From: an uncultured Enterocloster sp.
Lineage (GTDB): Bacteria > Bacillota > Clostridia > Lachnospirales > Lachnospiraceae
Direction of reading: 5' to 3'
DNA length: 6,252 nt
Assembly: GCA_944382045.1 (NCBI GenBank)
Contig: CALWMT010000163.1
Span: 1-6,252 of the forward strand
The notes under the pieces were generated by a model. It saw only the letters and a program-made list of their open reading frames with translations. It ran no database searches and was not told the DNA's origin. The position numbers and the translations under genes were made by a program. Positions 1-5,794 of this stretch are shown in pieces. The first letter of the stretch is position 1; every line of letters starts with the position of its first letter.

Positions 1-2495
1 AGGCGGGGGAAGCGATCCCGCAGAGAAGCGTCCTCCCCGTGATCCAGGTAGCTGAAATCTCGGCGGTTTAAGATGCTCTTGCGGATCCTAAAATCCTTCA
101 TGATCTCCTGGAAATAGGCCACATCCCGCGCCCGGGTGCCCTGGGCCTCCCGGTTCTTCTCATCCAGCACGTACTCGTAGAGCGTATAGGATTCCTTCTC
201 CACCGGCTGGCCAAGATAGAGAGCGTTGAGATCCTCAAAGAGGATATTCATGGTCATGCCGTCTCCCACAATGTGGGCAATGTCAAAGAACAGGTAATTG
301 GCGGAATCCGTCTGATAGATCCCAATGTGGTAGAGGGGCTCATTTTCCCCGTAATAGTAAGGCTTTAAGAGGGTGGGGCGAAGCTCCTCCCACGCCGCGT
401 CGGTGAGCCTTTGGATGGGCACGGAGATCTCCCGGCTGTCGTCGCGGAAGTTCTTGTAGGCGCCCTCATCCATCTGAATAATGGACTTAAGGCCCGGGTG
501 GCAGTCAAAAAGGCTTTTTACAGCGCCCTGCAGTCGGGACAGATCCACGCTCTCATCCAGCCGGAAGAGGAAGGGCAGATTGGCGGTGGTGTTCCCCTTC
601 ATCACATAGGCAAAATAAATCTGCAGGTTGGTCAGGGGATAGACCGGCCGGGGGCTGTAGTCCACCGCAGGGGCAGAGGAGGCGGCGCTCTGCAGCTTCT
701 CCAGCTCCAGGACGGTGGGGTGGGCCATGAGCTCATCCAGAGTCAGGTTCATCCCCAGGGCGGAGGCCAGATCGGAGAGCAGCATGACGCTTCCCAGGGA
801 GTCCAGGCCCGCCTCGTAGAGGTTGGTGTCAACGCCGAAGCGGCGGTGTCCCAGGGAGGCGGCGATCAGGTCGGAAATCCTGCGCTGGATCTCAGTCTGC
901 GGCTGAAGGAAGGAGGCGCACTTTTCCTCCTGAGCCTTTTTCTGGCTGAAATACCGGGGGCGTATGATCTTCTTGGAGGAGGTTTTCTCAAAGGGCACCT
1001 GCCGGAGATGGCATTTTAAAATCCTCTTGTAGGAGGGGAGATCCTGGTTGTGCTTTGCCACGATCTCTTGGACGCTGCCCTCAATATCCGTGATGCCTGC
1101 GGCCTGGGCGTACTTGAAGTTGGGGTAGACCTCGGCGGCGATAACATCGTCCTCCTCGTAGACCAGGATGTCCTCGATCAGGCGTTCGTCCTCGAACATG
1201 TATTCCAGCTGCTCCGGGGCCACATTTTCCCCATTGCTTAAGATAATCAGATTTTTCTTGCGCCCGGTGAGATGGAGGAAGCTCTCATCATCCACATAGC
1301 CGATGTCCCCGGTGCACAGCCATCCGTCCTCTGTCAGGGCCTGGGCGGTGTTCTCCGGATCCTTGTAGTAGCCCATCATGACCGAAGGGCTCTTCACCTG
1401 GATCTCGTCATCCACGATGCGCACCTCGCAGCCCTCCACAATATGGCCCACGGAGGAAATCTTGTCCGGGCGGGACCAGTCAGGCGCGGAGATCTTGGGG
1501 GAGCACTCGGACATGCCGTAGCCCTGGGCGATGGAGATGCCCAGATCCAGGAAATTCTTTGCCAGCTCCGGGGCCAGATAGCCGCCGCCGCAGATGATGC
1601 GGCGCAGCCGGCTGCCGAGCACCGCCTCCTTGATCTCCTCCATGGGCCGGTCCGGATCCTGCCGGGCCATGACGGCGATGCGGCTGTAAAGGGCCTTGGC
1701 GATCATGGGCACGCACCGGAACATGGTGGGGGAAAAGAGGAGCAGGTGCTCCGCCAGCTTGGAAAGATTCTGATTCAGACAAACCGTGTAGCCATAGCGC
1801 AGGGGCAGGAGAATGTCGCCGTTGATGCAGAACACGTGGTGGATGGGAAGAACATTTAAATAGGTCTCCCCGCTCACATCCTCGGCCTCTGTGGTGCAGA
1901 ACACATTGTCAATGAGATTGCCGTGAGAGAGCATAACGCCCTTGCCACGGCCGGTGGTGCCGGAGGTGAAGAGGATCATGGCCAGATCCTGGGGGGCGGC
2001 GTCCGGCAGAACCGTCTGTCCCATATATTCCTTGAGGAGGTTGTCCGAGCAGAGGGCGTGGCGGCCATGCTGGAGGGAGACGCAGGAGATAAGGCGGGGG
2101 CAGCGCTCCCTCGCGCCCTCAGCCAGGGCCTTGTGCTCCCAGTCGTAGAACAGCACGTCCACATCGGACCGCTCCAGGCAGTCACAGAGGGTGTCTAAAT
2201 TCACCTGGATGTCCAGAGGGACAGAGACGCTTCCCGCAGCCATGACGCCCAGTAAAACCGCCAGATAGTGATTGCTGCTGCCGCCTAAGAGGGCAGCGTG
2301 AATTTTGCGCCCCAGCCGAGCCTCCTGAGCTCTCGTCCAGGCGGCGATAGCCATGCACTGGGCAGCAAATTCCTTAAATGAGACTTCGCGGATCACATCG
2401 TTGTCCTCCCAGCGGAGAAATGTGCGGTCTCCGTGGAGGCTTCCGGCATTTGTGACCAGGTCAAAAATGGTTTTGGTATTGTCTCTTGTGATCAT
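1..2495 (-). CDS. A-T-C synthetase: acyl-CoA-synthetase-like adenylation, carrier and condensation domains (3' end outside window)
   Basis: The frame is open from an ATG at 2495-2493 to the left edge, giving 831 complete residues. The start is fixed by a strong RBS (TCCTCCTT on the plus strand, 2504-2511) 8 nt upstream. Residues ~1-520 form an ANL adenylation domain: the P-loop SGTTGRGKG (~178-186), GYGMSE (~325-330), the ribose-binding Asp in TGD (~395-397), GRKKN (~411-415) and the Lys of FEKTSSKKI (~K509). Residues ~530-600 are a carrier domain with the phosphopantetheine-accepting Ser in GLDSLG (~S566). From ~615 a condensation domain begins, with AHIVGDG (~740-746) in place of HHxxxDG. 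Expected chemistry is to activate a carboxylic acid with ATP, load it as a thioester on the carrier, and pass it to an amine or alcohol acceptor. The FEKTxxxKI signature and the IHH stretch at A4, which lacks the usual amino-acid-binding Asp, resemble fatty acyl-CoA ligases more than amino-acid-activating domains, so an acyl or aryl substrate is inferred. The product and any further domains lie outside the window. It is transcribed divergently from the plus-strand cluster. Confidence 0.9.
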   Translation of the reverse strand, partial: MITRDNTKTIFDLVTNAGSLHGDRTFLRWEDNDVIREVSFKEFAAQCMAIAAWTRAQEARLGRKIHAALLGGSSNHYLAVLLGVMAAGSVSVPLDIQVNLDTLCDCLERSDVDVLFYDWEHKALAEGARERCPRLISCVSLQHGRHALCSDNLLKEYMGQTVLPDAAPQDLAMILFTSGTTGRGKGVMLSHGNLIDNVFCTTEAEDVSGETYLNVLPIHHVFCINGDILLPLRYGYTVCLNQNLSKLAEHLLLFSPTMFRCVPMIAKALYSRIAVMARQDPDRPMEEIKEAVLGSRLRRIICGGGYLAPELAKNFLDLGISIAQGYGMSECSPKISAPDWSRPDKISSVGHIVEGCEVRIVDDEIQVKSPSVMMGYYKDPENTAQALTEDGWLCTGDIGYVDDESFLHLTGRKKNLIILSNGENVAPEQLEYMFEDERLIEDILVYEEDDVIAAEVYPNFKYAQAAGITDIEGSVQEIVAKHNQDLPSYKRILKCHLRQVPFEKTSSKKIIRPRYFSQKKAQEEKCASFLQPQTEIQRRISDLIAASLGHRRFGVDTNLYEAGLDSLGSVMLLSDLASALGMNLTLDELMAHPTVLELEKLQSAASSAPAVDYSPRPVYPLTNLQIYFAYVMKGNTTANLPFLFRLDESVDLSRLQGAVKSLFDCHPGLKSIIQMDEGAYKNFRDDSREISVPIQRLTDAAWEELRPTLLKPYYYGENEPLYHIGIYQTDSANYLFFDIAHIVGDGMTMNILFEDLNALYLGQPVEKESYTLYEYVLDEKNREAQGTRARDVAYFQEIMKDFRIRKSILNRRDFSYLDHGEDASLRDRFPR

Positions 2496-2550
2496 TTGGA
2501 TGCTCCTCCTTATAGTTATTAGATGAAAATTCTGAGAAATCACAGAAGGG

Positions 2551-2572
2551 CTTGGCGCCTGCGGGCGCCAAG
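2551..2572. repeat. Perfect GC-rich inverted repeat in the leader of the A-T-C synthetase gene
   Basis: CTTGGCGCC (2551-2559) and GGCGCCAAG (2564-2572) form a perfect 9-bp stem with a 4-nt loop (TGCG). It lies between the predicted minus-strand transcription start (~2588) and the RBS at 2504-2511. No T-run follows on either strand, so it is not a standard intrinsic terminator. It could be a leader hairpin affecting mRNA stability or translation, an operator for a dimeric regulator, or a dispersed intergenic repeat. Confidence 0.6.
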
Positions 2573-2595
2573 GGGGTGTATAGCCTGTTATCACA

Positions 2596-2624
2596 AATAT
2601 ACCACAGATGGAAAGCAGGGGCAA
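2596..2624 (-). promoter_or_regulatory. Putative sigma-A promoter of the A-T-C synthetase gene
   Basis: On the minus strand, TTGCCC (2624-2619) and TATATT (2601-2596) are separated by 17 bp. The predicted start of transcription is near 2588, leaving a leader of about 93 nt that contains the hairpin at 2551-2572. This is a sequence match only. It is placed sensibly for the divergent minus-strand gene, but the -35 box is imperfect. Confidence 0.5.
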
Positions 2625-2639
2625 TGTTTAAATCAGCCA

Positions 2640-2669
2640 TTGACAATGAAACCAGGGGAAACGTATAAT
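2640..2669 (+). promoter_or_regulatory. Perfect-consensus sigma-A promoter of the permease/dehydrogenase genes
   Basis: TTGACA (2640-2645) and TATAAT (2664-2669) both match the sigma-70/sigma-A consensus exactly, with an 18-bp spacer. Transcription should start near 2676, only about 18 nt before the permease ATG. The short leader contains AGGTGA (2674-2679), which would be at or upstream of the 5' end, and a weaker AGAAAGG just before the start codon. The promoter is therefore strong, while translation initiation of the first gene may be weak or leader-poor. Confidence 0.75.
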
Positions 2670-2693
2670 AGCCAGGTGAGGTAGAGAAAGGCT

Positions 2694-3605
2694 ATGAATT
2701 TTGAAAATATGTTTATTATGCAGGGAATGCTCTTTGCTCTTATGCTGATCGGACTTCTGCTCAAAAGGACAGGGCTGATTACAGACGGGAACAGAGGGCT
2801 TTTGTCTGGCCTGGTGGTGAATGTGACGCTTCCCTGCAGTATCATCAAATCCTTTGAGATGGAATTTGATATGGAGATATTGCGAAGCTGTCTGGCTATT
2901 TTGCTTGTGGCTCTGGCCATTCAGGTGGGAGCCTACATCCTAAGCCTTGTGCTGTATCCAGGACTGGAGCCAAGGCACAAGAAGGTGCTTCAATATGCGA
3001 CCATCTGCTCCAATGCGGGCATACTGGGAAATCCCATTGCAGAAGGAATCTATGGAGCGCTGGGGCTTTTATACGCCTCCATTTATCTGATTCCCCAGAG
3101 AATTTTCATGTGGTCCCTGGGACTCACCTATTTTACGGAGTGCCCGGACAAAAAGACGCTGGCAAAAAGGGTTGCCACACATCCCTGCATCATTGCGGCG
3201 GTGGTGGGATTGATTTTGATGATCAGCCAGAGAAAGCTGCCGCCTGTGGTGAACGACACCGTCCTGTCTCTGGCCAATGCGAATACGGCGGTTTCCATGC
3301 TGTTTATCGGAAGCGTGCTGGCAGGGGTGCCGTTTAAATCCCTCTGGAACAAGCTCACCGTCTATTACGGGGTGATCCGCCTGTTTTTTATCCCGTTTTT
3401 GGTGTGGGCGGGATGCAGCCTGTTTCATCTGGATCCTACGGTGCTGGGGGTGTCCGTGGTTCTGGCGGGAATGCCTGCGGCCAGCACCACCGCTATACTG
3501 GCGGACCGGTACGACTGTGATGCGGTTTTTTCCGCCAAATGCGTGGTGAGCACTACGCTGCTGTCCATGATTACAGTGCCGCTGTGGTGCTTGTTTTTGG
3601 GCTGA
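2694..3605 (+). CDS. AEC (auxin efflux carrier) family permease
   Basis: A 303-residue, very hydrophobic protein with about ten predicted membrane helices in two halves (roughly residues 7-24, 35-55, 63-87, 98-118, 120-145, 163-178, 190-213, 220-243, 248-268, 281-302). The length and the half-helix motifs SNAGILGNP (~106-114) and GMPAASTTA (~259-267), followed by a DRYDCD stretch, are typical of the AEC/PIN-like carriers of the BART superfamily. Bacterial members are secondary transporters in the cytoplasmic membrane. Those characterised move malonate, malate or other small organic acids, and many are untested. The substrate here is not readable from sequence; the next gene, an aspartate dehydrogenase, suggests a dicarboxylate or acidic amino acid. 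It is the first gene after the consensus promoter at 2640-2669. No terminator separates it from the gene 58 bp downstream, so the two are probably co-transcribed. Confidence 0.88.
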   Translation: MNFENMFIMQGMLFALMLIGLLLKRTGLITDGNRGLLSGLVVNVTLPCSIIKSFEMEFDMEILRSCLAILLVALAIQVGAYILSLVLYPGLEPRHKKVLQYATICSNAGILGNPIAEGIYGALGLLYASIYLIPQRIFMWSLGLTYFTECPDKKTLAKRVATHPCIIAAVVGLILMISQRKLPPVVNDTVLSLANANTAVSMLFIGSVLAGVPFKSLWNKLTVYYGVIRLFFIPFLVWAGCSLFHLDPTVLGVSVVLAGMPAASTTAILADRYDCDAVFSAKCVVSTTLLSMITVPLWCLFLG

Positions 3606-3663
3606 GCGGAGTGCGCGATGGGAGCAGCAGACAATTACTAGTGAGAAAACGGAGGTTTATTAA

Positions 3664-4470
3664 ATGAAGAGACGAATTGGACTTTTGGGATGCGGAACGC
3701 TGGGACGGACATTTTTGGAGCTGCTCAGGACAAAGCTTTCTGATCAGTATGAGGCTGCAGGGATTTTTGATAAAATGCCGGAATATGCCAAGGCCTATGG
3801 TGAGGAGCACGGATATCAGGTCTTTGAGACGCTTGAGGGACTGCTGGCAGAGAAGCCGGATATGGTGGTAGAGTTTGCCAGTGTGGAGGCGGTGCAGGAG
3901 TACGGCCCCGCAGTGCTGGACGCGGGAATTCCCCTGGTGGTGGCTTCCGTGGGAGCCTTTGCTGACGAAGCCTTCTTAGCTGAGATGAAGGAGCGGGCAG
4001 AGCGGGCCGGCGCAAGGATCTACGTGGCCTCCGGCGCCATCGGCGGCTTTGATGTGATGCGCACACTGGCTCTTGAAGAGGGGGCAAGGGTGACTATTGT
4101 AAACCGCAAGGCGCCGGAAAGCCTGGCGGGTGCGCCCTTCCTGGAGGGAAAAACGCTTTCTGACACGGAGGAGACGCTGGTGTTCGGCGGCAATGCCCTC
4201 GAGGCCATCCAGGCCTTTCCAAAGAATGTGAATGTGGCGGTGGCGGCGGCCACGGCTGTGGCGGGACCGAAGAAGGCGCGTGTGGAGGTGTGGAGCGTGC
4301 CGGGGCTTGCCTGCAATACCCATGTGATTCACGTGGAAAATTCCATAGCTCAGGCCAATATGGAGTTTGCCTCCATGCCGGATCCCAAGAATCCCCGATC
4401 CAGCGTGATTGCGGCCTGGAGCGCGGCGGCTCTTTTGGCGAATCTTGCTTCCCCGCTGCAGTTTTTCTGA
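3664..4470 (+). CDS. Aspartate dehydrogenase family protein (DUF108/NadX type)
   Basis: 268 residues, the usual length for L-aspartate dehydrogenase (EC 1.4.1.21). The enzyme interconverts L-aspartate with iminosuccinate (or oxaloacetate plus ammonia) using NAD(P). An N-terminal Rossmann fold carries GCGTLG (residues 9-14). Further family blocks are VEFAS (~69-73), VASVGAFAD (~93-101), YVASGAIGGFD (~120-130), FPKNVNVAVA (~185-194), CNTH with the probable catalytic His (~H220), and PDPKNPRSS (~239-247). The start is supported by GGAGG at 3651-3655, 8 nt upstream of the ATG. In some bacteria this enzyme supplies iminoaspartate for NAD synthesis (NadX), but no nadA or nadC is visible here. The permease upstream and the PLP enzyme downstream suggest amino-acid metabolism instead. 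Two hairpins follow the stop codon. Family assignment is firm; the in vivo substrate and direction are inferred. Confidence 0.88.
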   Translation: MKRRIGLLGCGTLGRTFLELLRTKLSDQYEAAGIFDKMPEYAKAYGEEHGYQVFETLEGLLAEKPDMVVEFASVEAVQEYGPAVLDAGIPLVVASVGAFADEAFLAEMKERAERAGARIYVASGAIGGFDVMRTLALEEGARVTIVNRKAPESLAGAPFLEGKTLSDTEETLVFGGNALEAIQAFPKNVNVAVAAATAVAGPKKARVEVWSVPGLACNTHVIHVENSIAQANMEFASMPDPKNPRSSVIAAWSAAALLANLASPLQFF

Positions 4471-4473
4471 GCA

Positions 4474-4494
4474 GCCCGCAGCTTTGAAGCGGGC
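4474..4494 (+). repeat. Small inverted repeat directly after the aspartate dehydrogenase stop codon
   Basis: GCCCGC (4474-4479) and GCGGGC (4489-4494) can form a 6-bp GC stem with a 9-nt loop, starting 3 nt after the TGA. It is followed by CAAAAG rather than a T-run, so alone it is not a terminator. It may stabilise the 3' end of the transcript ahead of the larger hairpin at 4512-4556. Confidence 0.4.
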
Positions 4495-4511
4495 CAAAAG
4501 CGGCAGGCTTA

Positions 4512-4556
4512 AAAAGCGCCTGACCCGACGGGATCTCCGGAAGGGCAGGCGCTTTT
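4512..4556 (+). terminator. Terminator-like long hairpin between aspartate dehydrogenase and the DUF3100 gene
   Basis: AAAAGCGCCTG (4512-4522) pairs perfectly over 11 bp with CAGGCGCTTTT (4546-4556). CCC (4524-4526) and GGG (4543-4545) extend the stem past a one-base bulge, and CGG/CCG can pair inside the loop. The 5' A-run and the 3' TTTT followed by T-rich sequence fit a rho-independent, possibly bidirectional, terminator. It lies 42 nt after the dehydrogenase stop, so it plausibly ends or attenuates that transcript. It also lies inside the open frame leading into the DUF3100 protein, which makes the start of that gene doubtful. Confidence 0.65.
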
Positions 4557-4582
4557 CTGATATTTTAGATGTCTTCTCTTCT

Positions 4583-5293
4583 GTGGGAATCGGCTCCGTT
4601 ATCATTCTTCCTATGGTATTTGCCATGATTCTTGCCCTTCTCCTGACACCGGACGCCCTGGGCAGGAGGATTGAGGGACTTAAAAATATCTGCGGCAGGG
4701 AGGAGGTTGATCTCTCCGGCTCTCTGATGATGGTAATTCTTCTCATCCTGGGCGTAAAGCTGGGGGCTGCGGCCGGGCCGAACCTGCCCAAGCTGATCGC
4801 GGCCGGGCCTGCGCTGATTCTCCAGGAATTCGGAAATCTGGGAACCATCTTCCTTGGCCTTCCCGTGGCGCTTCTGCTGGGCATGGGCAGAGAGGGCTTC
4901 GGGGCAACCGTCAGCATCTGCCGTGAGGATACCCTGGGCCTTATCGGCGAGCGGTACGGCATGTCCTCCCCGGAGGGAATGGGAACCATGGGAACCTACA
5001 TGGTGGGCAACCTGTTCGGCACTATTTTCTTTGGCCTTCTGGCAAGCATTGGCCTGATGACCGGCCTTCATCCCTACGCGCTGGCCATGGCCTGCGGCGT
5101 GGGAAGCGCGACCATGATGACCGCATCCTCCCAGGCGCTGGCGGCAGCCCTGCCGGAGATGTCCGAGGAGATACTGGCCTACGCGGCCACCTCCAATATA
5201 TGCAGCTCCATTGACGGACTGTACATGACACTGTTTTTGGGTATACCGATTGCCAACTTTATTTATAAAAAGATGGCCGGAAAGAAGAAATAG
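4583..5293 (+). CDS. DUF3100 family integral membrane protein, 5' end uncertain or truncated
   Basis: The conserved part is clear: VGIGSVIILPMVFAM at the start, then GVKLGAAAGPNLPKL, GPALILQEFGNLGTIFLGLP, SICREDTLGLIGERYG, SSPEGMG, NLFGTIFFG and HPYALAMACGVGSATMM. From memory these match DUF3100 proteins, a family of polytopic membrane proteins of unknown function that resembles secondary carriers. About six or seven hydrophobic segments are present. The start is unresolved. The frame is open back through 4409 (TTG), with TTG at 4484, GTG at 4583 and ATG at 4613 or 4625, and none has a recognisable RBS. I place it at the GTG just before the conserved region; starts further upstream would translate the hairpin at 4512-4556 into a K/R-rich stretch with no likeness to the family. 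The first membrane helix expected before this region is not encoded in any frame here. The gene is thus either 5'-truncated or starts unusually. The next gene follows 17 bp after the stop with a good RBS. Confidence 0.65.
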   Translation: MGIGSVIILPMVFAMILALLLTPDALGRRIEGLKNICGREEVDLSGSLMMVILLILGVKLGAAAGPNLPKLIAAGPALILQEFGNLGTIFLGLPVALLLGMGREGFGATVSICREDTLGLIGERYGMSSPEGMGTMGTYMVGNLFGTIFFGLLASIGLMTGLHPYALAMACGVGSATMMTASSQALAAALPEMSEEILAYAATSNICSSIDGLYMTLFLGIPIANFIYKKMAGKKK

Positions 5294-5310
5294 CAGGGAG
5301 GAGAGAAGAT

Positions 5311-5778
5311 ATGTCATCCACATTATCCAGAACATTAAATGAATTCAAGGCGGCGCTCCTGTGCGGCGTTGTCATCATTATTATCGCGGTTGTCAATGCC
5401 AAGGGGCAGATTAATATTGTGGACGGAGCCATCGGCATGGTTATGATCTGCGTGCTGGCCGTGCTCTCCATGCGCATCAAGGCGGCTCTTCCCATCCAGC
5501 TGCCCGCCTTTGCCTGGGCATCCCTCCTGGGGCTTCTCATCACCGTGCCCTGGTGCCCGGTTTCCGAGGTGTTTTTAAAGTATACCAATGTGATTACCAC
5601 GGCTCCCATCGGAACGGTGATCCTGGCGGCTGCAGGCGTGTCCATCGGAACCAAGCTGGACGACGTGAAGAAGCTGAGCTGGAAGATCGCGCTGGTGTCT
5701 TTGCTGGTGTTCTGCGGAACCTTTTTCGGCTCCGCGATTATCGCCCATGTGATGCTGAGCATCCAGGGCCTTATCTGA
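5311..5778 (+). CDS. Small integral membrane protein, putative partner of the DUF3100 protein
   Basis: 155 residues with four or five hydrophobic helices (roughly 14-30, 36-54, 64-82, 95-113 and 123-149), no signal peptide and no soluble domain. The start is secured by GGGAGGAG (5296-5303), 7 nt before the ATG. I do not recognise a named family. The last third (GVSIGTKLDDVKKLSW followed by a long helix with GTFFGSAIIAHVM) resembles a half-carrier repeat seen in secondary transporters. The gene lies 17 bp after the DUF3100 gene and 16 bp before the PLP-enzyme gene, so all three are probably co-transcribed. Its size and position fit a second subunit of a two-part transporter, as in other split carriers, but this is inferred from context. 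Substrate unknown. Confidence 0.75.
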   Translation: MSSTLSRTLNEFKAALLCGVVIIIIAVVNAKGQINIVDGAIGMVMICVLAVLSMRIKAALPIQLPAFAWASLLGLLITVPWCPVSEVFLKYTNVITTAPIGTVILAAAGVSIGTKLDDVKKLSWKIALVSLLVFCGTFFGSAIIAHVMLSIQGLI

Positions 5779-5794
5779 CGGCAGGAGGCAGAAT

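Noticed and set aside
411..2198. Several open frames of 60-200 codons on the plus strand opposite the A-T-C synthetase
   Set aside because: They are antisense shadows of a continuous, motif-rich minus-strand gene. Their translations are rich in Gly, His and Gln with no recognisable domains, and they lack convincing RBSs.
2539..2612. Three loosely similar ATCACA/CCACAG half-sites in the divergent promoter region, considered as regulator binding sites
   Set aside because: Spacing and sequence vary too much to support a specific operator, and no regulator gene is present in the window.
3618..3641. A seven-residue open frame between the permease and the dehydrogenase, considered as a leader peptide
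   Set aside because: It has no RBS, no residue run linked to attenuation and no following terminator/antiterminator structure.
3976..4989. A 337-codon open frame on the minus strand across the dehydrogenase and DUF3100 genes
   Set aside because: It spans two plus-strand genes with clear family motifs and the terminator-like hairpin. The predicted protein is Arg/Pro/Ser-rich and low in complexity, typical of an antisense shadow in GC-rich codon use.
4565..5335. A 256-codon open frame on the minus strand opposite the DUF3100 gene
   Set aside because: Its translation is His/Gln/Gly-rich with no domain. The opposite strand encodes a conserved membrane protein over the same stretch.
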